Source of the DNA: Evansella cellulosilytica DSM 2522
GTDB lineage: Bacteria > Bacillota > Bacilli > Bacillales > Salisediminibacteriaceae
DNA: 64,000 nt
Assembly (NCBI RefSeq): GCF_000177235.2
Contig: NC_014829.1
Coordinates: 2,356,001-2,420,000, forward strand
Direction: 5' to 3'
Both the position numbers and the translations under genes were made by a program. Below the pieces are notes generated by a model. It saw only the letters and a program-made list of their open reading frames with translations. It had not been told where the DNA came from and searched no databases. Below, one piece after another: positions 25,646-33,861 of this stretch; the stretch's first letter is position 1, and the number at the start of each line of letters is the position of its first letter.

Positions 25646-27220
25646 ATGAAGAATAGTGATAATGTAAAAATTTTAATGGTTGATGACCGACCTGAAAACT
25701 TAATAGCTTTAAAAGCAGTGCTAGAATCGGAAAATTATGAGCTTTTCTCTGTAAAGTCTGGTGAAGAAGCTTTAAAATACGTCTTAAAACATGATTTTGC
25801 CGTCATTTTATTAGATGTTCAAATGCCTGGATTAAATGGATTTGAAACTGCAGAAATAATAAAAAAACGAGAACAATCAAGGCATGTACCTATTATTTTT
25901 ATTACTGCAATTAGTAAAGCAAATGAACATGTTTCAAAAGGTTACTCAAAAGGTGCCATAGATTATTTATTTAAACCATTTAATCCACATATTCTTAAAA
26001 GTAAAGTGAAAGCATTAGTTGATATATACAAAAAACAAAAAGAAATTGAAAATGATAGAAATGAATTAGAAAAGAAAACGACGCAATTAAATAACGATTA
26101 TAAAAATTTAGAACATATTATCGCTGACAAAACGAATGAGCTTGTCATGACGAATAAAGAGCTGCAAGCTTCTCAAGAGCATTTTCGTAAGATTTTTCAA
26201 TCGAGTCCTAATTTAATGGCTATACGTTCCAAAGAAGACCAACGTTATCTGAATGTGAATAAGAGTTGGACACAATTTACGGGGTACGACTTACGAGAAG
26301 TAGAAGGAAAAACAGGGGATTTCCTCCACATTTTACCTAATTGTGAAAATATGGAGAAAGTAAATAGCCCCTTAGACTTAGATGAAGGCAACTATAACGT
26401 TACAATTACATATAAGACAAAACATAATGAGGTACGCGAAGGTTTTTTATCGACGGAGTCGACAATTATTAATGGCGAAGCGTGTGTTATAAGTGTCATT
26501 ACAGATGTAACTGAGAATATAAAGCTAGAAAAAGAAATATCTAGATTAGATAGATTAAATTTAGTAGGTGAAATGGCGGCAGGGATTGCGCATGAAATTA
26601 GAAATCCGATGACTACTGTACTTGGCTTTTTACAACTATCTAAAAGTGAACAACATAAAACATCTCCAACAAATGATTACATTAATTTAATGATAGAGGA
26701 ATTAAATAGGGCAAATGGTATTATTACCGAATATTTATCATTAGCAAAAGACAAGATTTCACATAAAAAGGTACAAGACTTAAATACTGTTGTTCGTGCC
26801 CTGACCCCTTTACTCCAAGCAGAAGCATTAATGGAAAATAAAAACGTCAAGCTGAACTTGTCAGATTGTCCACACGTATATATTGACGAAAAAGAAATTA
26901 GGCAATTAATACTTAACATCGGCATGAATGGTTTGGAGGCAATGGAGGAAACAGGGGTTCTAACAATAAAGACATACACTGAAAATGAAGAGATAGTATT
27001 AGAAATTGAAGATGAAGGTGCCGGAATTAAAGAAGAAATTATAAGTGATATTGGGACGCCATTTTTTACGACGAAAGAAAATGGTACTGGATTAGGCTTA
27101 GCGATATGCTATAGTGTAGCACAAAGACATTCAGCAAATATAGATATAGAATCCAATAAAGATGGTACGACGTTTCTCATTAGATTTCCAAAATCATCAG
27201 TTTTAGAAGTGATTTCATAG
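25646..27220 (+). CDS. REC-PAS-histidine kinase, sporulation-kinase-like
   Basis: The product has 524 residues. The N-terminal receiver (1-125) has the DD pair in MVDDRPEN, Asp57 in LLDVQMPGLNG and Lys in LFKPF. A coiled coil leads to a PAS domain (about 185-295). HisKA follows with His316 in AAGIAHEIRNPMTTVLGFL, the form seen in Bacillus sporulation kinases (KinA/KinE type), then HATPase (DEGAGIKEE, GTGLGLAICY). The receiver could accept phosphate from the upstream hybrid kinase and tune the kinase output. No output regulator is in the operon, so a distant Spo0F or similar is likely; inference. Confidence 0.9.
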   Translation: MKNSDNVKILMVDDRPENLIALKAVLESENYELFSVKSGEEALKYVLKHDFAVILLDVQMPGLNGFETAEIIKKREQSRHVPIIFITAISKANEHVSKGYSKGAIDYLFKPFNPHILKSKVKALVDIYKKQKEIENDRNELEKKTTQLNNDYKNLEHIIADKTNELVMTNKELQASQEHFRKIFQSSPNLMAIRSKEDQRYLNVNKSWTQFTGYDLREVEGKTGDFLHILPNCENMEKVNSPLDLDEGNYNVTITYKTKHNEVREGFLSTESTIINGEACVISVITDVTENIKLEKEISRLDRLNLVGEMAAGIAHEIRNPMTTVLGFLQLSKSEQHKTSPTNDYINLMIEELNRANGIITEYLSLAKDKISHKKVQDLNTVVRALTPLLQAEALMENKNVKLNLSDCPHVYIDEKEIRQLILNIGMNGLEAMEETGVLTIKTYTENEEIVLEIEDEGAGIKEEIISDIGTPFFTTKENGTGLGLAICYSVAQRHSANIDIESNKDGTTFLIRFPKSSVLEVIS

Positions 27221-27221
27221 C

Positions 27222-27261
27222 AAAAAGGACAGACGCTAATCCAATGCGTTTAGTCCTTTTT
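27222..27261 (+). terminator. Terminator of the signalling operon
   Basis: Outer arms AAAAAGGAC/GTCCTTTTT (27222-27230 with 27253-27261) and inner ACGC/GCGT, placed 2 bases after the stop. Confidence 0.8.
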
Positions 27262-27369
27262 ACTTTTCCATAATTTTATTACACTTACAGTTTTTATGAT
27301 GTGTTTCTCGTGTGTATAAAGCAAACAATATAGAAGCAAGCATAAACAGTGGAAAAGAGGTGCCAATAA

Positions 27370-27918
27370 TTGAAGCACGTCGTAATGATATTTATCTTAT
27401 TTATACTTAATCTGAGAATAAAGACGCTATACAAATTTAAGTCAAACCTACCTACTTTATTATATGGTGTATTTGTAAATTTTATATACTATATATTATG
27501 TAATCATCATCTTCTTTGGGAATTTACCTCGCCTCAATTAAAAGTGAAAACATTGAGGAAAATGCATATTTTTTTAAGTACTCCTATGATCATACTGCTG
27601 TTCTTAACAAATATGCCTAAGAAAATGAGTATGAGAATCCTACATGTCATGAAGTTTACAATCGCTTCAACTATATTTGAATGGTTTGCGCTAAGAAAGC
27701 TTAACATGATTGTATTCCAACATGGATGGACAATTCTTTGGTCAGGAATCGTTTATTTAAAAATGTTTGTATATTGTTACCTTTTTACGAAAAATCGTAT
27801 AATTACTGGTTTTTTTAGTATTATGTCTGTTTGTTTCTTTCTTTTTCAATTTCGAGTTCCACTTAATGTAAATGATATAGGTCGAAATATACGACATGTT
27901 TCTGATCAATTAAAATAG
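27370..27918 (+). CDS. CBO0543-like membrane protein
   Basis: The product has 182 residues and four to five predicted spans, starting at TTG (27370) after AGAGGTG. The stretch FEWFALRKLNMIVFQHGWTILWSGIVYLKMFVYCYLF resembles the CBO0543 family of clostridial and bacillar membrane proteins (HGW...W motif). The family has no known function. Monocistronic. Start choice is uncertain. Confidence 0.65.
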   Translation: MKHVVMIFILFILNLRIKTLYKFKSNLPTLLYGVFVNFIYYILCNHHLLWEFTSPQLKVKTLRKMHIFLSTPMIILLFLTNMPKKMSMRILHVMKFTIASTIFEWFALRKLNMIVFQHGWTILWSGIVYLKMFVYCYLFTKNRIITGFFSIMSVCFFLFQFRVPLNVNDIGRNIRHVSDQLK

Positions 27919-27976
27919 TATGTTAAAATAAAACGAGTCGTTAATAGTTATATACTTTTATGAACGAAAAAGATAA

Positions 27977-28951
<975 letters not shown>

Positions 28952-28985
28952 AGGAACTCACATTTGACTGACCAATAGGAATAGC

Positions 28986-29024
28986 AAAGGGTGACCCAAC
29001 GTTTTACCTGTTGAGTCACCCTTT
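28986..29024 (+). terminator. Terminator of pfkA
   Basis: Stem AAAGGGTGAC/GTCACCCTTT (28986-28995 with 29015-29024) plus CAAC/GTTG. Its right arm ACCTGTTGAGTCACC is shared with the terminator that the IS110 element entered. Confidence 0.85.
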
Positions 29025-29126
29025 TCCTATGTTTAGAAACAAAAGTATTTACCCTCTTTTATAGCACATGATTCCTGAATAATGAATACGCTATTTAGGA
29101 ATTTGATAAAAAGTTAAAACTTTATA

Positions 29127-29276
29127 TTGACACAAATAATTTGTTTATTTTATACTTAAACAGAAATGTTGCACAAAGGAAACAAAAGTACCTTTAGACA
29201 AAAAAGTGAGCATTACACAAAATTGAAAAAGTAATAAAGATCATTTTTTTTAAGTAAAATGTTTCCTTAATGCAAA
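29127..29276 (+). promoter_or_regulatory. Promoter and MntR-like operators of the metal-binding lipoprotein gene
   Basis: TTGACA (29127-29132), an 18-base spacer and TATACT (29151-29156) give a strong SigA promoter. At 29261-29276 is GTTTCCTTAATGCAAA. Its reverse complement matches the MntR box TTTGCCTTAAGGAAAC at 15 of 16 positions. A weaker related site GTTGCACAAAGGAAA lies just after the expected transcription start (29168-29182). MntR is the manganese-responsive repressor of Bacillus uptake systems. Assignment rests on remembered consensus. Confidence 0.6.
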
Positions 29277-29349
29277 AAGGTTTAGTGCGGACAAAACACA
29301 TACCGGTTGTTACCGGTCATATACAAAAGGGAAAATAGGAGGAGAAGAT

Positions 29350-30261
29350 ATGTTTAAAAAGTTATTATTAAGCTTATTATTAGCAGGATCTTTCATGTTA
29401 GTAGCATGTGGGGAAAACGAAGAAGGTACGTCATCTGATGATACTGATACTGATGGACTTACGATTGCAACTAGTTTTTCCGTTTTAGGTGATATTATTT
29501 CACAAATTATCGGTGAACACGGTACTGTCGATTACATTGTACCGATAGGAGAAGAACCGCACGAGTATGAGCCAGTTCCAAGTGATTTTCAGAAAGTGAC
29601 GGATGCCGATGTATTTTACATTAACGGTCTTGATTTAGAGGAGTGGCTAGAAAAAATAGTATCAAACGTTTCTGATACGGACATTGTGGAAGTTTCAGAT
29701 GGGGTAACACCAATTCCTTTAGTTGGGGATGATGAAGCAGATCCTCACGCTTGGTTAAGTCCTAAAAATGTGATGACATACGTAGATAATATTGTTGAAG
29801 ATTTAGTAGAAAGAGATCCTGATGGTGAGTCAATTTATCGTGAAAATGCTGAAGCCTATAAGTCTGAGTTAGAGGAATTGGATGCTTGGATTGAAGAGCA
29901 AGTAGCAGATATTCCTGAACAACAACGTGTTATTATCGTAAGTGAAAATGCATTTAAGTATTTTGGTGAAGACTACGGGTTTGACACGGAAGGAGTTTGG
30001 GAAATCAATTCACATGAAGAGGGCACTCCTCAACAAGTCAACCGTATTATTGATATTGTAGAGGAAAGAGAACTACCAGCTGTCTTTGTTGAAACAACAG
30101 TTGATAAACGCTACATGGAAACAGTCTCTGAAAATACAGGCGTTCCAATTGCTGGAGAAGTGTATACAGATGCAGTTGGTCCTGAAGGTAGTGGAGCGGA
30201 AACGTATATTGGTATGATGAGAGAAAATGTGAATGTATTTGTTGAAGGTTTAAAGAACTAA
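29350..30261 (+). CDS. Metal ABC transporter substrate-binding lipoprotein, manganese type
   Basis: The product has 303 residues. The lipoprotein signal ends in LVAC (Cys20), followed by an acidic linker. It is a cluster A-I (ZnuA/PsaA) binding protein. Likely ligands are His in EEPHEYEPV, His in DPHAWLSPK, Glu in SHEEGTPQQ and Asp in YTDAVGPEG. The H-H-E-D set, and the lack of a His-rich loop, fit manganese or iron rather than zinc. The MntR-like box upstream agrees. No permease or ATPase gene is adjacent, so the rest of the transporter must lie elsewhere. Its terminator is split by an IS110 element. Confidence 0.88.
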   Translation: MFKKLLLSLLLAGSFMLVACGENEEGTSSDDTDTDGLTIATSFSVLGDIISQIIGEHGTVDYIVPIGEEPHEYEPVPSDFQKVTDADVFYINGLDLEEWLEKIVSNVSDTDIVEVSDGVTPIPLVGDDEADPHAWLSPKNVMTYVDNIVEDLVERDPDGESIYRENAEAYKSELEELDAWIEEQVADIPEQQRVIIVSENAFKYFGEDYGFDTEGVWEINSHEEGTPQQVNRIIDIVEERELPAVFVETTVDKRYMETVSENTGVPIAGEVYTDAVGPEGSGAETYIGMMRENVNVFVEGLKN

Positions 30262-30269
30262 AAAGATAG

Positions 30270-30284
30270 AAGAAGGTGACTCAA
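30270..30284 (+). terminator. Left arm of a terminator interrupted by IS110
   Basis: AAGAAGGTGACTCAA here is exactly complementary to TTGAGTCACCTTCTT at 31871-31885, on the far side of the IS. Without the element they would form a perfect 15-bp stem with a 9-base loop (ACTGACCTG), 8 bases after the lipoprotein stop. Confidence 0.8.
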
Positions 30285-30324
30285 ACTTTCATGGCTTAAT
30301 AGCCACCACTATGAATGAAAATGA

Positions 30325-30531
30325 CTTGCGACCTGTGCTTGCTAATTTTTATAATAAGATTAGCAGGTCACAGGTCGTCCCTTTATTGGTGGAATTTTTA
30401 CCCCGCGACTCAAACCGACCGAATACACCTACGAGCACCGCTAATTGTCGTTAAGAACACGTGTATAAAAATACCATGCTTACAGGTGTATGACCTGCAT
30501 CATTTCTATTTTTATTAAGGAGTGATGAGTT
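30325..30531 (+). ncRNA. Candidate bridge RNA of the IS110 element
   Basis: Two stem-loops are visible. The first is at 30329-30377: CGACCTGTG/CACAGGTCG, then GCTAAT/ATTAGC. The second is closed by TACACCT/AGGTGTA (30424-30430 with 30484-30490). At 30407-30420 is GACTCAAACCGACC, which equals the reconstructed insertion target GACTCAAA-CT-GACC at 13 of 14 bases. CAGGTCA at 30364-30370 is complementary to the right side of the target. These are the kinds of guide sequences expected of a bridge RNA. RNA ends are not determined. Confidence 0.6.
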
Positions 30532-31764
30532 ATGGATGCAGTATTGGAAAGATGTGCTGGACTAGATGTTCATCAGGAAGAGATTGTAGCTTGTGTTATG
30601 TATGGTCCATTGGAAAAACGACCTAAAAAAGAGACACAAACTTTTCTTACAACGACGAAAGGCTTACTTGCACTTCATGATTGGCTAGAAAGCTTTAAAT
30701 GTACCCATGTCGCAATGGAAAGTACTGGCGTTTATTGGAAACCAGTGTGGAATATTCTAGAGGGGAGCTTCGAATTAATTCTTGCCAATGCAAAGCGCAT
30801 TAAGAATGTTCCTGGTCGTAAGACCGATGTCAGTGATGCAGCCTGGATTACCCAGTTATTGAGATGTGGGTTGATCACACCTAGTTTTGTTCCACCTGAA
30901 AACTTCCGAGATCTACGGGATTATACTCGTTACCGTAGAAAGCTTGTTGGCAATGCATCTTCAGAAAAAAATCGTATCCATAAGATCTTACAAGATGCAA
31001 ACGTCAAGTTAACCACTTTTGTTAGTGATTTATTTGGTGTATCTGGACGAGCTCTTTTAGAGTCAATCATTAATGGTGAGGTGTTAACGGAGGAGCAGGT
31101 AAGAAGCTTGGTGAAAACTTCTTTAAAGAGAAAAGTACCTCAATTAGTTGATGCTTTAAATGGACGAGTACGCCAGCATCATCGAAAAATTATTCGCATG
31201 CATTATGATCATTTAATTTATCTTGAGAAACAAATTTCAGAATTGGAGGGCGAAATCGACCGTCTAATAACCCCCTATGACGAATATGTTGAATTACTCG
31301 ATACAATCCCTGGTGTAAGTTTTAATGCTATAGCGGTGATTATTGCAGAGATTGGCGTAGATATGTCTTGTTTCCCATCTGATAAGCACTTAGCTTCATG
31401 GGGTGGATTATGTCCTGGTAATAATGAGAGTGCTGGAAAGAAAAAAAACTCCCGGACCCAAAAAGGGAACAGGAGTTTAAAGGGTGTCCTTTGTCAAGCA
31501 GCATGGTCCGCATCCAAATCCAAAGGAACCCGCCTCTCCTCATTCTTCCATCGTGTGCAGAAGAGAAGAGGTCAATATAAAGCATCGATGGCTACAGCAC
31601 ATCTTATTTTAAGGATAATATATCATATTATTAAAGACAAGATCCCCTATGAAGAATTAGGGTGGGATTATGCAGAAAAAGATACGGAAAGGAAGATAAA
31701 CTACTGGATTAAGAATATTGAGTCAAAAGGCTTTAAAGTGACGGTAGAACAACCTACAGCCTAA
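30532..31764 (+). CDS. IS110-family recombinase (DEDD transposase)
   Basis: The product has 410 residues, full length. The N-terminal RuvC-like domain carries the acidic tetrad: Asp in CAGLDVHQEE, Glu in VAMESTGVYWKPV, and two Asp in GRKTDVSDAAWI. The middle is a long coiled coil (HLIYLEKQISELEGEIDRL). The C-terminal Transposase_20 domain starts at LLDTIPGVSFNAIAVIIAE and holds the conserved serine block CPGNNESAGK. Both domains act together with an RNA guide in this family. AAGGAG lies 9 bases before the ATG. No disruption is seen, so it could be active. Confidence 0.93.
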   Translation: MDAVLERCAGLDVHQEEIVACVMYGPLEKRPKKETQTFLTTTKGLLALHDWLESFKCTHVAMESTGVYWKPVWNILEGSFELILANAKRIKNVPGRKTDVSDAAWITQLLRCGLITPSFVPPENFRDLRDYTRYRRKLVGNASSEKNRIHKILQDANVKLTTFVSDLFGVSGRALLESIINGEVLTEEQVRSLVKTSLKRKVPQLVDALNGRVRQHHRKIIRMHYDHLIYLEKQISELEGEIDRLITPYDEYVELLDTIPGVSFNAIAVIIAEIGVDMSCFPSDKHLASWGGLCPGNNESAGKKKNSRTQKGNRSLKGVLCQAAWSASKSKGTRLSSFFHRVQKRRGQYKASMATAHLILRIIYHIIKDKIPYEELGWDYAEKDTERKINYWIKNIESKGFKVTVEQPTA

Positions 31765-31913
31765 AAGTAAAAAAATGGAAAAGAGTACCCGTAAGGATAC
31801 CCTCCCCCTTTTTTTGTTTTTTTGACCTACAAGGTATTCATTTTCGTATAAAAAAGGTTGAACTGACCTGTTGAGTCACCTTCTTATTGTTTATTTCAAG
31901 TAAAAACTTGTAT

Positions 31914-32261
31914 TTATGAACTTGTAATTTTAACAATTTCTACAGGTCCATGGTCATCACAATGATCACCATGGACGTGGTGCAATCTACCGTTAACTAA
32001 ATAATCCATATGATCTCCATGTGGAACCATTTCATGTCCACAGTCTTCGTCATGGTTACATCCACATGAAATTTCACTACAGTCTGCTGGATTATTCTCA
32101 TTTACAGGTATTGTACACTCATCCCAATGCCCATTATGCTCATGATGTAAATGCCCATTATGAACATAATCAATATGATCATCATGTCTAATTTTCGTAT
32201 GACCACATGCAATGCTATGTTTATGAGCGTGACCCTCATGTACGTCATGATTATTGTTCAT
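31914..32261 (-). CDS. His-rich metal-binding protein with two tandem repeats
   Basis: From the ATG at 32259-32261 (AAGGAGGG upstream) the product has 115 residues, of which about a quarter are His. Two repeats follow one plan: CGH-x4-H-x-DH-x-DY-x3-G-x-LHH-x-H. They are CGHTKIRHDDHIDY...NGHLHHEHNGHWDEC and CGHEMVPHGDHMDY...NGRLHHVHGDHCDDH. Between them is a Cys cluster (CSEISCGCNHDEDCGH). It is soluble with no signal peptide. It likely stores or hands over zinc or a similar metal. It converges on the manganese-type binding-protein gene across the IS110 element. Confidence 0.8.
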   Translation of the reverse strand: MNNNHDVHEGHAHKHSIACGHTKIRHDDHIDYVHNGHLHHEHNGHWDECTIPVNENNPADCSEISCGCNHDEDCGHEMVPHGDHMDYLVNGRLHHVHGDHCDDHGPVEIVKITSS

Positions 32262-32403
32262 TTTATCCCTCCTTATCTTCATTTTCCCCTTTTTTTACTA
32301 CTTCAACCAAAGAAATATGAAGAAAAGTATCATGTACATGGTAGAGGATTCAACCTTTGTAGCTTACATGAGGGAGAAATTAATATTGACCAATCAATTA
32401 TAG

Positions 32404-33228
32404 TTAGGAAATACTCTCCTTTTTTCCTATAAAGCTAACCATTCTTCCCGTTTTCCCCTTGTCTCTTCGGTGTGAAAAAAATAGAGATTCACTGCAGCTC
32501 GTGCAATAATGAGAAACGTCTATATTTTCTTTTAATATTCCAGACGCCACCATAAGCTGTAAATTTAATTGTTTTAAGTCCAATGCGTATTGTCCGGCAC
32601 TCACTTTTGAATATGGCTTATGCTCACCTTGAAGTACATCATTAACAAAATGAATAACATGATCGTCAACAACGTAACAGCAAGGACCAATGGATGGGCC
32701 GATAGCTGCTTTTATATTAGCTGGATCAACATTTTCATCTTTCGTCCACTTATGTACCATTTCACCTACTATATTTTTCACTGTTCCTTTCCAACCGGCA
32801 TGCGCGATACCAACGATTTCTTTTTTAGGTTCGTAAAAATATAGTGGGACACAATCAGCAAAGCAAAGTGCTAATAGTATATTTGTTTCTGTCGTATAAA
32901 CACCATCAGTAGATTTTATGCTATTTTGGTAATCATAAACGCCAGAACCAGCCATTTTATTTGTAACTTTAACAACTTTGTTTTCGTGTACTTGATCTGA
33001 ACAAGCCCACCTTGACGTAGGAAAATCGATTAGTTCGGAAAGCTTATTTCTATTCGTTGCAACAGTTTGAGCATCATCATTTACGTGTAACCCGAGATTA
33101 AACGAAGAAAAAGGAGATTCACTCAGCCCACCGTTTTTTGTTGTAAACCCTGTTATTAGCTTTGAATTGTTCCATGAATTTAACAATAGGATTTGTTCAT
33201 TTATTAACTGAAAAGGCTCTTTTAACAT
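32404..33228 (-). CDS. pgeF: Peptidoglycan editing factor PgeF / YlmD-YfiH family
   Basis: The product has 274 residues, full length. It was formerly called multicopper polyphenol oxidase (DUF152). Active-site motifs: ITGFTTKNGGLSESPFSSFN at the start, WACSDQVHENKV (first His), LALCFADCVPLYFYEP (Cys), GIAHAGWKGTV (second His) and IGPSIGPCCYVV. Members act as purine nucleoside phosphorylase/deaminase-like enzymes or remove wrong residues from peptidoglycan precursors. CAAGGAGG precedes the ATG. It is far from the division cluster where ylmD usually sits, so it may be a paralogue. Confidence 0.88.
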   Translation of the reverse strand: MLKEPFQLINEQILLLNSWNNSKLITGFTTKNGGLSESPFSSFNLGLHVNDDAQTVATNRNKLSELIDFPTSRWACSDQVHENKVVKVTNKMAGSGVYDYQNSIKSTDGVYTTETNILLALCFADCVPLYFYEPKKEIVGIAHAGWKGTVKNIVGEMVHKWTKDENVDPANIKAAIGPSIGPCCYVVDDHVIHFVNDVLQGEHKPYSKVSAGQYALDLKQLNLQLMVASGILKENIDVSHYCTSCSESLFFSHRRDKGKTGRMVSFIGKKESIS

Positions 33229-33414
33229 AGTTAGTCCTCCTTGACGTATTACGTTTCATTTTATCATATCAGTATAGTGTAGAAGTATGAGGAAGAAATA
33301 TGTATAAGGAAGTTTGGTTATGAAAGAAGTTTGATTTCTTTTTTGCGAAATCCATACCACATAGAAGAGCGCGTGCCAACAATCGTTGTTAGTACGCTTT
33401 TTTCATAGGCTTTG

Positions 33415-33483
33415 TTAAAATTTCACTAATGGTGCGCGATGCCTACGGGAATAGCATTATCTTAAGATTCCGGAGGGGAGTTG
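33415..33483. repeat. Partial GTTGATT-family repeat
   Basis: The flank GGCTTTGTTAAAATTTCAC and the blocks GGTGCGCGATGCCTACGGGA and TTAAGATTCCGGAGGGG match the left half of the repeat seen at 18003 and 61692. The right half is missing, probably displaced by the element that begins at 33484. Confidence 0.6.
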
Positions 33484-33800
33484 GAGACACTGAAAAAGTT
33501 GAAGAACACGAGGACACTGAAAAAGTACTTATTCATTAAATACCAGTTATTTTTATAAGTTACACTGTATATAGTGAATTGATGATCCCTGCACAAGCTC
33601 GCTTTCCGTGGGCGGCTGGTGAGCCTCCTCAACCTGCGGTCTGTGGGGTCTCACCCCTGCCTATAATCCCACAGGAGTCTCGCTTGCTCCAGGATCATCA
33701 ATTCGTTCTTAAATTATGGCTTATGAATATTAATACACGATACAATCATGATTTTCACTTTTTCAGTGTCCTCGAAGAACACCACTTTTTCAGTGTCCTT
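33484..33800. repeat. MITE-like composite with doubled ACTGAAAAAG ends and inner palindrome
   Basis: The left side has two copies of GACACTGAAAAAGT (33486 and 33512 region) and the right side two of ACTTTTTCAGTGTCC (33758 and 33785 region). The core at about 33577-33706 is a long palindrome with GAATTGATGATCC/GGATCATCAATTC ends, GCTCGCTTTCCGTGG and GGAGTCTCGCTTGCTCC. It is the same design as the element at 18738-19027. No coding potential. Confidence 0.78.
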
Positions 33801-33861
33801 CGATATTACTTTTTTCGGTTCACTGGTTAAGCTATTATAACGTTTTTCTTAGCTTAAAAAT

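Larger units (their letters stand above)
30286..31862 (+). mobile_element. IS110-family element inserted in a terminator loop
   Basis: The element is about 1577 bp, with a CT dinucleotide at both junctions (30286-30287 and 31863-31864). This matches the CT core described for IS110-type recombination. There are no terminal inverted repeats and no target duplication beyond the core, as expected for this family. The long 5' non-coding part (about 245 bases) and short 3' part fit the IS110 subgroup, whose bridge RNA is 5' of the recombinase gene. Confidence 0.85.

Noticed and set aside
29350-30261. Zinc-specific ZnuA
   Set aside because: The third ligand is Glu rather than His, there is no His-rich loop, and the upstream site fits MntR, so manganese type is preferred.
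30315-30518. Open frame of 67 codons before the IS110 recombinase
   Set aside because: It overlaps the structured bridge-RNA candidate, lacks a good ribosome binding site and looks unlike a protein.
33373-33406. Terminator-like hairpin GCGTG.../...TACGC with a T-run
   Set aside because: Both neighbouring genes are on the other strand, so the T-run is on the wrong side; probably a relic of a lost gene.
33579-33830. Open frame of 83 codons
   Set aside because: It lies within the palindromic repeat element and has no ribosome binding site; the frame is a by-product of GC-rich repeat sequence.
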